Positions 11,480-23,852 of a stretch of DNA of 64,000 bases are shown here, in pieces. How positions within the stretch are numbered: position 1 is the stretch's first letter; each line of letters begins with the position of its first letter. Source of the stretch: Spinacia oleracea (Eukaryota > Streptophyta > Magnoliopsida > Caryophyllales > Amaranthaceae); contig NC_079490.1 in assembly GCF_020520425.1 (NCBI RefSeq), positions 558,001-622,000 on the forward strand, written 5' to 3'. Both the position numbers and the translations under genes were made by a program. The notes beneath the pieces are model-generated. The model was not told the DNA's origin. It saw only the letters and a program-made list of their open reading frames with translations, and did not search any database.

Positions 11480-12085
11480 CTGTTATGTGATACTTTGAGT
11501 TAAAATATCTAACTATTGCGATACTGGATATGTATATTGTGATGAAAAATTAACATATTTGGGAGATATAGTTTGTATATATTGGAAAGTTATCTGGGTA
11601 TCAAGGGTAGCACAAATACAATTTTGAAACCTTTGGATGCCTTATGTTTCTTTGGTTGTTGGTTATTTATGACAGGTTGCTAAAAGTCTAAAACAACTTA
11701 ATCTATCCGATATAACCTACAAACTATATTTTACTAGTATATATATTTCTATTAACATAAGTATTACGATAATGGGGACATGTATTGTGATAACACTACT
11801 GTAACATACTTGAGAGATATAAGTTTGTATCTTTAGGAGATATATTCTAGGGATATTAAAGCTACGTAGTGTTTAGGAATAAGTATATCATTAACGAGTT
11901 TTGGACATCAAGGATAGCACAATTTGAATTTTAACACAATTAGATTTTTTTCTGTTTCATTTGATGTTAGTTTATTTATGCTAGGTTTGCTAAATTTCTA
12001 AAACAACTTAAATTTATCTGATATAAGTTTATAACCCTCAAATATTTTTTTTGGTAAATAAAGTATACATTTCTAATAACATTAT
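11480..12085. repeat. Imperfect ~300-bp tandem duplication
   Basis: Two units, about 11480-11790 and 11791-12085, share GAGATATA.GTTTGTAT, ATCAAGG.TAGCACAA, CTAAAACAACTTAA and ATTTCTA.TAACAT in order. The second unit lies in the left arm of the large palindrome and is missing from the right arm. Confidence 0.6.
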
Positions 12086-14640
12086 CTTTTTTTTAAGAAT
12101 GTCCAAAGTAATTGAAAATTCCTATTCTTTTATTCAAAAATCAATTGTTTACGTTTTTGTGTATTAGTTTTTAATTGTAGTTTGTACTATTATGTGAATT
12201 GTTTATGTTAAGTTGCTAAGAAAAAATTGCTTCTAGTTTTTAGTGGTTGACTGTTCATAATGGTGCATGATATTTTTGTGGAGAGTCCTGCGTTTTATGA
12301 AATGAATCTCCTATTGGAGTCTCTGAAAAATGAGTTGGATAAGTAAAGTTCTTCTCCTCTCCTTAATCCAATCTTGGCGTATATCAGTCCCCTGTCACCT
12401 TGGATTGAGTTGGAACAAACTTCGAATCTATATACTATGCTTTGGGAGTTTTATGGACGAACGAGATATTGATGTATTTCTTGAGAATTGCATTCTACCT
12501 AATGTTGTGTTAGGTTTTGCGGTCGAAAAAGAAAGATAAGGATCGGAGAAGGTAAAAGAGCAATTAAAGGAAGAAGCTAGGAAGAGAGAAATGGATGAAC
12601 AATTTTTGAATTTGATGAGAGTTGTAGTTCAGGGGACTCTAATAACACCATTGAAATTGTTGAACTTGAGCTTGTTGGTAAGGTATATAAACTTAAGAGT
12701 CGATGAGTCTGAAAATATTTATTTAATATTATAACAAATGCCCTAGGAACCTATATCTCCATATTCTTATCCATCTCATTTTTCTACACATGGCGCACTT
12801 TTATTGCCCATGGCCCATCTCATGCTTTCTCGGTTCGTCCTAATGCCCAATCATGTTTTGACAAGAGTCACGAGATTACTCCCAGTGGCGCACCAAAGAC
12901 TCTTAGAAGAAAGCACATTGCTAAAATGACAAGGAAGAGGAAAAAAACAACCTAAAACAAACAACCTGCAAACATGCAAACATTCCAAAGATTAACGGGA
13001 GGAATGGTCTCTAAGGACAAACAACATCTCCGTGAGTTTGTTTTTGATAGATTTCTATATTCTAAAGAGGTTTAATCTGAAAAGGGAGAAAGCGGAAACT
13101 AATAGATACACAAGCAAGTGAGTATCCGGTAGCAAATGCAAATAGAGAGTATATGCAATTATGAGATTTGACAATGCATCTGAAACATACTTGTAAGAAA
13201 TTATCGCGTAGTGGAATGGTTGGCACAGAGTAGCTTACTACCAATCTTCTTGAGAGACATTAGGGTTGTCTTTAATGTTCTCAAGCTGCTTGGCAGTAAG
13301 TCACTCTATACAAGTCATTCGACTCTGCAACAACTTCTTACAAGTATGTTTCGACAGGGTATCACCATCCGATATCAGAGTTGCATATACTCTCTATTGC
13401 ATTTGTCGTCAGCACACACTCACTTCACTATGTACCTATTACTTTCCGTTTTCTCCCTTTTTATATTAAACCTCTTTATAATACAGAATTTCATCCAAAT
13501 CTCACGAATATGTCGTTTGTCTTTAAAGATCATCCATACAGTTATCTTATATCTTATAGGCTTATAGCAGTTCGAAGGTTTGTAGGTTGTTTGTGGTTAG
13601 GTGTTATTTTCTTCTCTTCCTTGTCATTTTAACAATTGTTTTTTCTTAGGAGTTTTTGGTGGATCAGTACGAGGAACCTCGTGACTCTCGTCAGAACATG
13701 ATCGATCATTAAGACAAACAAGACAAACATGACAAAGGCCCATGGGCAACAAAAGTAGGTGAACCATGAGCAAAAGAATGAGATAGGTCCACACGACACA
13801 AAAAATAGTTGAGTAATGCTTAAAAATAAGATCGGCCAGTAGAGCTAGAAATAGGTGAACCGCGTGCAGAAGAATAAGATGGACCATAATCTAGGATACA
13901 GGTTCCTAAGGCATTTGGGGAAAATATTAAAATAAATATTTCAGACTTGTCATCACTCTCGAGATTATATACCATACAAACAGGCTTCAGTTCATCAATT
14001 TCAATGGGGTTATTAGAGTTCCCTAAACTATAACTCTCATCAAATTCAACAATTGTTCATCCATTTCTCTCTTTTAGCTTTTCCTCTAATTGCTCCGGCT
14101 CCCTTAGCTTTGTTAACTACTTTACTACTTTACTGCCTTTCTTTTGTTTTTTACTAGAAAATCTAATAGTGCATTGGGCACAATGCCATTCTCAAGAATT
14201 AAATTAATATCTCGTTCATTCATAAACTCCCAAAATATAGTATACAGGTTCATAGTGTGTTCCAACTCAATCACATCCAAAGTGACGGAGAACTGACATA
14301 CGTCAAGATTGGATTAAGGAGAGGAGGAAAACATTAACCCGTTTTAGCCTCCAACAGGAAATTCCTTGTATAAAACGCAGGATTATCCACAAAAGTATCA
14401 TGCACCATAATGAACAATCAACCACTTAAAACTAGAAACAATTTTTTCCTAGCAATTTAACATAAATAAATCAAACAATTCACATAAATATACAAACGAC
14501 AATTAAAAATTAATACACAAAAACGTAAACAATCGACTTTTGAATAAAAGAATAGAAACTTTCAATTACTTTGCACATTCTTACAAAAATAAAGATATAT
14601 TTATTTCCAAACACTACGTATCATTAATATCCCTAGAATT
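11833..14640. repeat. Giant near-continuous inverted repeat (~2.8 kb foldback)
   Basis: The left arm (about 11833-13263) pairs with the right arm (about 13272-14640) read in reverse. Examples are CTCCTCTCCTTAATCCAATC at ~12351 against GATTGGATTAAGGAGAGGAG at ~14311, AATGGTGCATGATA at ~12258 against TATCATGCACCAT at ~14396, and GAAACATACTTGTAAGAA at ~13182 against its complement at ~13338. The centre is CTTGAGAGACATTA / TAATGTTCTCAAG around 13267 with a loop of about ten bases. I judge the arms roughly three-quarters identical. Both arms hold the decayed remains of one former coding piece (SHEVPRTDPPKTPKKK-like in the right arm) that I cannot place. It may be a foldback transposon or an inverted duplication of a transposon fragment. 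Confidence 0.8.
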
Positions 14641-15431
14641 ACCAAGTTCTGAACCGATGCACCAAAATATTATGAATGATTTCCAAGTCATATTGTAATG
14701 ATGTACTTCTATATAATATCTAACATATAATACATATTAAAGAAAAAACCTTCACATAATATAATTTATCCTCTCACGTGGATAGAGATAAATTCATAAT
14801 AATTTTTCTAAAGCAGTAAAGTATTGATAAGAAAAATTATTCCCACCATATCTTCTATACTTTTTTTCCGTATCTTCTGCCTTAATAAAAATTTCAGTTG
14901 TGCAAGTTAAATCGCAATCGAGCCCATTCTTTTGAGGCTCATTAAACCCAGCTTCAATTGCAACTTAGAGTTGATTATCATAATTTGCCTGCATTTAAAC
15001 AGACTGAGGTCGTTCTCTTGACCCTTGTTAAAGCATAATTCGAGCATCTACCTAGCTTGGCCAACACCAAACTAAGTAACTTAAATGGTACCAATAATCA
15101 TAATTTTCTTAGCCTTCAAACCCTAGCACAAACTAAAATTCTCAAAATTCCAAATTCTAAGTACACGAATTCCAATTTCTAAGAGAACAAACAATTCTAT
15201 TAACATCACTAACTAACAACCTGGTAGACATTAACAAATAACAAATCATTATTAGACTATTTATACACAAACAAATTAAATCATGACATTGAAACGCAAA
15301 ACGCATTTCCTCAAATTTAAGTATCAATTTTCAAACCCGGGAGAGAAATCAGGATAATATCAAGGGATCAAACCCTAGAAATTCCATAACCAGAAACAAA
15401 TTATAGAAAAGCGAAAGATTAAGTAAAATAC
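14641..15431. other. Intergenic, AT-rich, no gene seen
   Basis: No coding frame or repeat pair recognised. It lies between the end of the foldback and a possible orphan 5' exon. Confidence 0.5.
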
Positions 15432-15560
15432 CTCATCGGAAACATGGCCGAAATTCAAATCGCCATTTGATCTTCTTCATAGGGGTAGGGCAGTTCAACA
15501 GAGAGGGGGGGAAGTTGAGGGAGAGTGGGAAAGACAACGGAAGGCAAGGCGCGGTTACAA
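15432..15560 (-). other. Possible orphan 5' exon on the minus strand
   Basis: On the minus strand a CT-rich leader-like stretch (TTCCCCCCCTCTCTGTTG) runs to TCCGATGAG followed by GTATTTTACTT, a good splice donor at 15431. The ATGs in it open only very short frames. It resembles the untranslated first exon of a plant gene, but nothing downstream (toward lower positions) is coding; that space is taken by the palindrome. Perhaps the stump of a lost gene. Confidence 0.25.
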
Positions 15561-15634
15561 AAACAAATTCTCGCGCTCAATAGTGTTTTCACTCCCGCTA
15601 TGACGAAAGATCATTAGTGTTTTTAAGGTAGCTC

Positions 15635-15922
15635 TAAAGATGGCTGTGGGCCGGGCCCACATTGTTTCGGGACGGACCGAAAAGTTAAAAACAAGGCCCG
15701 TGCCCGGCCCAAGCTCACGTGCTTTCGGGCCAGGACGGGCCGTCGTGCCTAAGGATAACTTGACTAAATTTAATGTGCTTTGTCGAGTCGTGTCGTGTCT
15801 TGTCGTGCTTTTTCCAAAAAAAATAAGGCCCAGACCCGGCCCACGACTTCGTACCCGTACCGGGCCGGGTTTTTTTCGTGTCGGGCCGGGCTTCGGGCCG
15901 GCCCGGCCCACAGCCATCTTTA
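15635..15922. mobile_element. hAT-type MITE, 288 bp, with 8-bp target repeat
   Basis: Ends are TAAAGATGGCTGTGGGCCGG and its reverse complement, perfect terminal inverted repeats of about 23 bp. They are flanked by GGTAGCTC at 15627-15634 and 15923-15930. TAAAGATGGC-type ends with an 8-bp duplication are usual for hAT MITEs. The interior is rich in GGGCC blocks, which leaves open frames on both strands that are artefacts of the palindrome. Confidence 0.85.
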
Positions 15923-16064
15923 GGTAGCTCGGCATTTTATTATTTTAAATCAATCGAGTTCCGTTAAAACTAAGATCGAGCGACATCAGTTCCAAGTTTT
16001 AAGATTTGAATTTTGCTGACATGGCATATGACTCACATAGTCTTAAGATCAGACATATCAATTT

Positions 16065-16342
16065 GAAGCATTGAAGGGGGTTAGTCTTAATAAAGTATTA
16101 AATCGAGGTCTTGACAAACTAAGACTCAACTTAAGACTCAATATGTGAGTTAAATAAAATAAATAAATAAAAATATTATATTATTTGATATGGTTTAAAT
16201 GAGTTTGAGGGGTGAAGAACTAAATTTGAATGAGTCTTAAGAAGTCTTAACAAAATTTAATTAATTAAATATTACTCCGTATTGGAAAGACGACATAGCT
16301 TATCAAGAAAGTCTTAAGATAAGACCCCCTGATGTTGCTCTA
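16065..16342. mobile_element. Probable MITE with GGGGGTCTTA-type ends
   Basis: The left end GAAGCATTGAAGGGGGTTAG pairs loosely with the reverse complement of the right end, GAGCAACATCAGGGGGTCTT. The interior repeats AGTCTTAA and AAGACTCAA motifs in both orientations. Target repeats are not evident. Confidence 0.45.
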
Positions 16343-16349
16343 ATACTAA

Positions 16350-16482
16350 GTGACAAATGAGGTTTAAATCAATCATTTGATCAAGGTTTGAAACAATAAA
16401 GTTTGGTTTGATCAAGGTTTGAATCAATCATTTAAACATGCTCTGGTTTGATCAAGGTTTGAACCATTCATTTGTCAAAGTT
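16350..16482. repeat. Short tandem repeat, ~3 copies
   Basis: TTTGATCAAGGTTTGAA recurs three times with spacing of about 35-60 bases, joined by CAATCATTT-type links. Confidence 0.7.
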
Positions 16483-17536
16483 ACGTTAAAGTTTTAAAAA
16501 ATGACCGAGGTTTTTAAAAGTTAGAGAAAATATCATTAGGTAACAATTAATGCCAACTGAGTAATTGTTATGAGGAACAAAAGCTTCATAAACGCAACAG
16601 TGAAATATGTTAGAAACGTGTAAGGGTAAACCTATCATGTTCTTCTAGGCACGTAACTTATGTCGTTTTCCTGATAGTAACTTACTGATCCACAAGAACA
16701 ACAGAGTTACACGGTAATTCTACTGAGATACAAAGAAGACCAATTGAGTTTGGTTGTTCCAACAAGCTCAATCAAACAAGTGTTTGTATATGTGAATGTC
16801 ACAACTCTCTTTAATAATACTATATATTTCCTTATAAGAGAAAACAAGAGTATATGTTGAATTTTTCGCATATCCTTCGCAAGTAATTTAGCATTTTTAT
16901 TTATAGAGAAAGGAAACACACTTAAGAGGGTTTTCCCAAGAAACATATCCGGAAATCAATAACGTAAAAACAATTACGTTAACACATAAGATAACAAACT
17001 TACGTTATTCATTGATTTTAGTCAAATTAATGTAAGAACAAAAGTGAACAACATTATGTCTTTATGACATAACACCAATGAGAATTAATTGTTGGAAGTT
17101 CCTTATTGGAATAACATGTATAATGCAAAGCATGCAACGTTTCTAACCTTAGTTTCATTTTCATGATCGATTTTTCTTTGTCCAATTAACCTCTTATAAA
17201 CTTTATGTCATTAATAAACTCCTCAACTGCAATGACATAACTTGTGAACATAAAACATATTTTACAATATAAATGTTTCAACAAAAAAACATAAATAAAA
17301 AACTATCTATTTAACATAATCATAAACGGCTCATTGTACTCCATTTCGTATCTCCATTTCCATTTGCGTCTTGCGACATGTATAATTAACCACATTCGAC
17401 GCCACATACGATTTTGTTTACTGGACTAGCTTCTCGAACTATGAAAACAAAAATTATGGTAACAAAGTTAAATGAAACAACTGGCATAAACAAGTTTACA
17501 AATGTTGCACATAACTATAAAGTTTTTTGTAATTTA
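16483..17536. other. Intergenic, AT-rich, no gene seen
   Basis: No coding region recognised. The minus-strand frame at 16707-16946 has no family resemblance. Confidence 0.5.
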
Positions 17537-17790
17537 CTTCCTTCGTTTTTTTATTAGTTGACACAATTTGACTTTGACACTTTTCAAACAAGCTTCTTTC
17601 ACCCTCTTTAGTGAATTATACGTAATAAAAAACATAGTAACGTGTAATATTATTAGATTCGTCATAATGAATAATTTTCAAATAACAATTTTTTTCTATT
17701 CATAAATAAAATATTAATGTTTGAAATTGTGCATTTGAAAACGCGCCTAAAGAATTGTATCAAGTGTTAATTAGAAAAGAACTGAGAAAG
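17537..17790. mobile_element. Stowaway-like MITE, 254 bp
   Basis: Flanked by TA on both sides. The left end CTTCCTTCGTTTTTTTATTA pairs with the reverse complement of the right end, CTTTCTCAGTTCTTTTCTAA, and both continue into a GACACAATTT/GATACAATTC match. The ends are diverged, so it is old. Confidence 0.6.
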
Positions 17791-17810
17791 TATATTATTT
17801 TTTCATCAGC

Positions 17811-18026
17811 AACTTTTGTGTAAGACTGCCTTATCAGAAAGACCTTTTTCATTGCTTAAACTAATTGGTTTCATTGCTTAACTAATTAATTCCATTGTTT
17901 AACTAATTGGTTATAACTAGTGCTTAACTAATTAGTTATAGTGTTTGACTAATTGATTCCATTGCTTTACTTATATGATACAAACACAGTGTTTTGTGGA
18001 AGATCGTCTTATAAAAAAAATTGTAT
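17811..18026. repeat. Repeat with GTAAGAC..TCTTAT ends and internal tandem units
   Basis: The outer parts TTGTGTAAGACTGCCTTATC and GGAAGATCGTCTTATAAAA are roughly inverted. Between them TTGCTTAACTAATTGGTT recurs about five times with changes (17856-17970). It resembles the common plant GTAAGACGGTCTTAC element. Confidence 0.5.
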
Positions 18027-18195
18027 TTTCTCATTATGCCTTATAAAATGATGATTCATGTAGTCCGCCTGATTTTCTTTCTTAATTAAAATTAATAAAT
18101 AATTACTTCCTAATTACCTTAGTTAGTCAAACAATGCCCGAGGTCAAATAACTGGAAAAACGGAATAGCATCTCTCTTCTGCAACTGGATCTCCA

Positions 18196-21100
18196 ATGGC
18201 GGAAACCAATTACTCAAGGACAGTAATCCAATACGCAATATCATCAAGGATCCTTCTCCTAACCCTAATTGTTCTATGGAGATCTCTTCTCAATCCATAC
18301 GATACCTCTGCATCTATAAACCCTAATTGTCTTTCTATCTCTTCCGAATCAACAAAACCCCCAATTATATTCCCTTCAGTTGCTTCCGCCATTGAAGATA
18401 GCATCGTTTGGGATTCAGTCTACTTTGTTCGAATTGCTCAATGCGGTTACGAGTACGAACAGACCTATGCCTTCTTCCCTCTCTTGCCCATCCTCATTTT
18501 CCTCCTTTCGAATTCAGGTTCTTAATTTTCTCTTTGTTTTTTCTTTGATGTTTAGTGAAAATGACCTAATTTGACCTTCAGCCGGTTATTAATTACTAAT
18601 CAGTTCATCATTTTATCGTAATGGAGGAAATAGTGATTAATTTGAGCTCAATTTTAAGCTTAATCCAAGTGATTGACTAATTTCAAGCTAAAATTTCTGA
18701 CTTTTATTAATTTTTTCTGTTCTATTTGGGCCTTCAAGAAAGTTTTCTGGCCGCTGATTCCGGTAATTGGGTATAGAGCTGTGCTGGGATTGTCTGGTTA
18801 TGTGATCAGCAATGTTGCCTTTGTGTTTGCTGCACTGTCTTTATACAGGTATCTTCTCCTTGATTACTATTCTTTATTAACTAAACATAGACAACATTGA
18901 TAGTCTTGGCTTGCTGGTACTGTAATGATGATACTGTAATAATGATGCTATAAGAGTGATCGCGGCATTAGTTATTTGTATTGATCTTTCTGAAGTACAT
19001 TTTGGTCTATGAGTATAATGATATAACTTTCGCATTCGTGTGATGATCTTAATCGGGTTGTTTCTGTAGTGAAAGACCCTAATTTGATGTAGTTATGAAC
19101 TAGAATTATGAGTGTTATCTGTCCTTATACACCTTGATTAATTGATCTTTATCAGCTAAACATAGACAACAATTGATAGTCTTGGCTTACTAGTACTATA
19201 GTAATGATGCTGATAGAGTAATTGTGGTGTAAATAACTATTTGTCTTAATCTTCTTAAGGGACATTTTAGGTTCTGAGTATCATGGTATCCTACTTGCCT
19301 TCCATTTGTAAGGTTCGCATTTGTGAAATCATCTTAATCCGGTTGTTTCTGCAGTAAAGGACCTTACTTTGATGTAGTACTACGGAGTAACTACGAATTA
19401 TGAGCGTTCTTTGTCCTTATACACCTTGAGTGACAATCTTCATCAATGTGTAATAAGTTGGGATGTATGTGCAGGGATTGTTTCTCATGTTTAATGTGTC
19501 ATGTGATTTTCTGTCAGGCTTTCGCTGGTTATTTTAAAGGATCCAAATGCGTCGCTGCGAGCATCTGTCTTGTTCTGCTTCAACCCAGCTTCGATATTTT
19601 ACTCGTCAATGTACATTTCTCTGTCCCTTGTCTAAGTTAGTAATGTTATTAAGTACTATGTACATATCTAGTTGATTTTGAGTAAAATTCCATGTTTCTA
19701 TGTAACTATGCTATCAACTTTGACCTTATTTCCTGATATGCAGTTATTCAGAAAGCTTGTATGCTCTACTATCAATTGGGGGTACGTATCTCTTGATGTC
19801 TGGAGTGAACAATGTTCCCGCTCTATTGTTTGCGCTTTCCGGCTCTGTAAGGTCTAACGGGGTGCTTAATGCTGGGTATTACGGATTTAAGGCTCTGCAC
19901 CAGTCTTATTATGCCATGTATGTGAAGAAGCGTCCTCATGTAAGTGCTATTGATTTTCTGTATTTCTACTACCTCATTTTTACAAGAGTAAAGAGTTTAA
20001 GATAGGATACCTTGATAGCTTTGCATATTCCATGGTTTTCAGTTGGTTCTGAAGGTTCTTTTAGCTGGAGCACTGCGATGTATCTGTATTTTCATACCCT
20101 TCCTAGCATTTCAAGCATATGGCTACTACAATATCTGTCATGGACGCAATCCAGAGGAAATGAGGCCTTGGTGCAAAGCAAAGATTCCTTTGTTGTATGG
20201 TTTTATCCAAAGTCATTACTGGTATACACTCTCCCTTTGCTAGCAATATTCAGTGACAGTGCAGCAGTCGACCTTTACCTTGTTGTTGCATTATGCTGGA
20301 TTTGTTTCTGTATTTCCAGCTTGTTTATTAGGTTCTGGTGTCATTGTCAATATGCGATCCACTCAATAGCTGAATTGATGCAATGACATATAGCGCCATG
20401 TATTTTGACTTTCCTTGCTTGTTACACATGTTATGTTTTTTCCTGAGTATTAACCTTAAGCTTGAAAATATCCAAAAACTGCTCATATTTATAAGAATAT
20501 GACTTTCCTTGCTGGTTACACATGTCATGTTTTTCCTGAGTATTAACCTTAAGCTTGAAAATATCCAAAAAATGCTCATATTTATAAAAATGAGATCTGA
20601 GACCGATTGATGGTCTTAGAATTATAGCCTTTACTCCTGATTAGGTTAAAGGCGTGTAGCGTCACTAGTGTGTGTTTCCCACTTTAACTGGCATGAATCT
20701 TTCGTTGTTTCAGGGGTGTTGGCTTTTTGCAGTATTTCCAACTAAAGCAGATACCCAATTTTCTGCTCGCATCTCCTGTGCTATCTTTGGCATTTTGCTC
20801 AATCCTTTCTTACTGGAAAGCTGACCCTGAGAACTTCTTTTTACTTGGTTTTAGAACTACGTTAAAGAAAAAATATACACCTGCTTTTCTCTTCTCTGGA
20901 GGAGAAGAGCCGGTGAGAGATGATAATCACTCTGCTGCAAAGAAAGGTACTAGAAATACTTGCCTTTGCATTTCAGTCACTTAACTTCTACATTATATGT
21001 TGTAGTAAATGCATTCTTATGTCTCATTGAGTTTGTTCTTGAAAGAAACTATGTCTTTTTAGCTTCAGTAAATTTTCTACCAAGTCACATTTCAGAGCTC

Positions 21101-21932
21101 AATGTTTTCAATGTGACAGAGGCTATAAATGTGAGGCGACGGCAAAAGTCCATTTCACAAGACAGATCTGCGAGTCCTAGTAAAAACCAGATCTCGGTTT
21201 CTGGATACCATTCGGCTATTGTGCTACCTTTCGTTTTTCACTTGAGCTTCATGACCGCCACAGCCTTCTTTGTTATGCATGTTCAGGTGACTGTTATTCT
21301 CTTAGTGGTTTTTGAAGGATTAAATTTAAACATTTATTTCGCATTCCAATCATCCAAGCATACATATCATTATATTCATCTTCATAGCTTATCCATTTAG
21401 CGTTGGCATGAAATTTAAACATATCATTATAATACTAGAGTGATGTTTGGTTGGCATGAAAAACCATAAGTACGACTTCCTAGGAAGTAAAATATTAGAA
21501 TATTGTTTGGTTGACAAAAATATGAGAACTCACACTTCCTAAGAAGTTCTACTTCCTACAAAATGAAGGAAGTTCCTAGGTAAGTGAAACTTCCCATGTT
21601 TAACCAAACGATATCACCCACTTCCTAGGAAATGCTTATACATGAGAAAAACTCATTCCTACGAAGTTCTACTTCCCATGATCAACCAAATGACCCGTAG
21701 ATCCTAGTTCTAGAACGGAACGTTTGAAGTCCTATTTTGTTTGTAACGCTTTAATACTCTACAGGTTGCAACTCGGTTCTTGTCTCCTAGCCCGCCCCTA
21801 TACTGGTTTGCCTCTTACCTGATGACTTCTGCTGGAAAGAGTCGGCTATGGGCACACCTGGTCTGGGCATATGCTGCCTCCTACATCCTCCTTGGAAGTC
21901 TGCTTTTTTCAAACTTCTATCCATTTACTTGA
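18196..21932 (+). CDS. PIGV: GPI mannosyltransferase 2 (PIG-V family)
   Basis: Eight exons: 18196-18517, 18743-18848, 19518-19610, 19744-19939, 20043-20221, 20714-20946, 21096-21286 and 21765-21932. They join in phase to give 495 aa, the usual family length. PIG-V is an ER membrane enzyme that adds the second mannose to the GPI-anchor precursor, using dolichol-phosphate-mannose. Family marks are VIGYRAVLGLSGYVISNVAF, FCFNPASIFYSS followed by ESLYALLSI, the repeated hydrophobic membrane segments, an SHYWGVGFLQYF-type stretch across exons 5-6, and a C-terminal WFASYLM. ATG 18196 starts a protein with an early hydrophobic segment (ISSRILLLTLIVLW). Its introns hold tandem duplications and a MITE but the frame is intact. 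It probably serves general GPI-anchor synthesis; the anchored LTPGs in this window are coincidental neighbours. Confidence 0.92.
18881..19439. repeat. ~275-bp tandem duplication in PIGV intron 2
   Basis: Units 18881-19155 and 19156-19439 both open with CTAAACATAGACAACA and end with TCCTTATACACCTTGA. They share TGATAGTCTTGGCTT, CTTAATC.GGTTGTTTCTG and TTTGATGTAGTA. They are moderately diverged. Confidence 0.8.
20407..20592. repeat. ~94-bp tandem duplication in PIGV intron 5
   Basis: GACTTTCCTTGCT.GTTACA through ATCCAAAAA.TGCTCATATTTATAA occurs twice in direct succession, at 20407-20500 and 20501-20592, almost unchanged. It is recent. Confidence 0.9.
21428..21702. mobile_element. MITE in the last PIGV intron
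   Basis: Ends GTGATGTTTGGTTGGCATG and, on the other strand, GGGTCATTTGGTTGATCATG are inverted. The interior repeats CTTCCTAGGAAGT-type palindromes. Class is uncertain; it could be hAT or Harbinger. Confidence 0.5.
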
Positions 21933-22310
21933 ACGATAATCGAGATCAGCTTTAGAAATTTAGAGATTTTAGATTAAGGTTTTGGAATGTCAAATTTGTG
22001 TGACATTTTATTTTAGGATTTTTAAAGAAATTGATGATGATATCTTAATCATAATATCAGTGCAGTTATCAAGATGAATCTTCTAAGTCCCTTGAAAGGC
22101 AGCTTCATACAATCAAGTCCATCATCGACAGCCTTCAATTTCACTCTTTTGTGTGTTAGTTTTGTTTGGTGTGTTTGTTGTACCTTAGTTTCGTTTGGTT
22201 TTCCTAGGTTGTAAATTATAGGATAACTAATGCCATATTCTTAGTTAACATACATTTTCTGTACCCAAATATCCCGTTTTTTCTTAAATTCGAGTGAATA
22301 TAAAGTAAGA

Positions 22311-22735
22311 CTTTTTTTTTTTGACATAGGATTAAGAATACAAAAGAAAGCAAATTAAAAATTAACCAGTTGGCCCAACACCCTTTGGGGAAACAAAGCA
22401 TATTCCTTCCCTTGTTGCCCTCTTGGCCAGATTGTGTGCTGATTGAATATGGTCTCGATGCACTTTGTTGATGATGCAATGTCTAAACTCCTTTCCAATA
22501 TCCCAAATGGCTTCAATTGTCCATGTAAGCTGAACACTTGACTTAACCTGTCTCTGCAAGTAAGAAACCAAAGTAGCGGAATCCGTAAAAACTGCAATGT
22601 CTTCATATGAAGAATCCTGTGTCCATTTATAATGCTCGCAAACAAGCCATTGCCTCAACATGGAGTGCCAGTAAGACCTATTTCTTGAATCCTTCATGCT
22701 CTCCTTTCTGTTGAGAAACTGTATTCAACTGGAAA
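22311..22735 (-). mobile_element. 3' tail of a LINE retrotransposon (RNase H-like domain)
   Basis: The minus strand codes an RNase H-like domain of the RVT_3 type: AVFTDSATLVSYLQ, then HRDHIQSAHNLAKRA, which match the FTDS and H..A..LA motifs at the end of plant LINE pol proteins. It ends in a short 3' tail with an A-run on the minus strand (T-run at 22311-22321). Only the last ~400 bp of the element is present, so it is 5'-truncated as is usual for LINEs. Target repeats are not obvious. Confidence 0.75.
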
Positions 22736-23480
22736 AAAAATTGTGTAGAATAGATAGATCATAAGAGTTGTAAACATAGCTAAATGACGTTGACGGAATA
22801 AACGATTTCTTACTTACTTTTCGAAGTTAAATCATCCTCACGCCTTCTCTTATTTTGTTGACCCATCGCGTGAATTACTCACATTTTATAATCTATTAGG
22901 AGCAAGTATTTGATGACTAACCCGACCTAACCTAGTGGGTAGTCGTAGAACATCTAATTACTAAACAATCCGACCTTTAATAACATATACTTGAAAAAGA
23001 CTCGATCCAAGCTCGAACTTATCATAAGTTGAATGATCCGAAATTAATATGACCTAAAAACTTAACCGAAATTGACCCAAACGGTACCAAGATAAACTAT
23101 AGCTAAAAGTCAATTGTTCATTTGTTCCCACATTAAACTAACTTTCAACGGGCCTAAGATGGACTCGTCCCAACCTAACCTTGTACGTGAATCGAAAGTC
23201 ATTTCACTCGAATATGACTCGTACAAGAATGAATTCGACCACAAAAGTACCTAACTATAAAATGACATTATTCGTATTATTCAAATATGGTTTTTCCAAA
23301 TAAACTCGATCCAAACCTGAACTGATCGACCCGATTGCCACGTCTAGATAGATGTACTAGTAAGTCTAATGTCCGGTAAACATGTAGGGCTACCGTTGCC
23401 ACAAGCCCACAACAATAAGAACATGGGTCAAGTCTCGCATATTTCTTTCTTTGCTAATCTAAGAACACAAATTTAAAGAG
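22736..23480. other. Intergenic, no gene seen
   Basis: AT-rich DNA between the LINE tail and the first untranslated exon of the KH-domain gene. No repeat pair recognised. Confidence 0.5.
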
Positions 23481-23852
23481 CTGAAAAACCTGTAATTTGC
23501 TCTGAAGAATAGTTGAGAAAGATCAAAAGGAAAGGATTCCGCCCAAATTCAAACTTTTTTCCAGAAATCGAATTCAAAGTCGCTCGCTTTCAGGTAAATT
23601 GCTTGTCTAATTTTGTTTCATTGCTTAATTTCCTCACACAACACACACACTCTCCCGAATTTAAACTAGGGTTTTGGGGAAATAAATAAACAAATCAGAT
23701 TTGGGGTCTTCCTCTACCTTGGATTAGATATGCAATTGATGAATGGATTAGGATTCCCATGAGGTTGGATTCCTTGTCCCGACTTTAAACTAGGGTTTCT
23801 GCTGAAATGGGTTATCAGGTTGGTTGATGTATCATTATGTATGAGGTTCAAT

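Noticed and set aside
13624-13887. 87-codon frame on the minus strand
   Set aside because: Part of the right arm of the palindrome; the left arm counterpart is closed and no family matches, so it is treated as decayed repeat.
15555-15935. Overlapping open frames on both strands rich in Arg, Pro and Gly
   Set aside because: They are produced by the GC-rich terminal repeats of a 288-bp hAT MITE.
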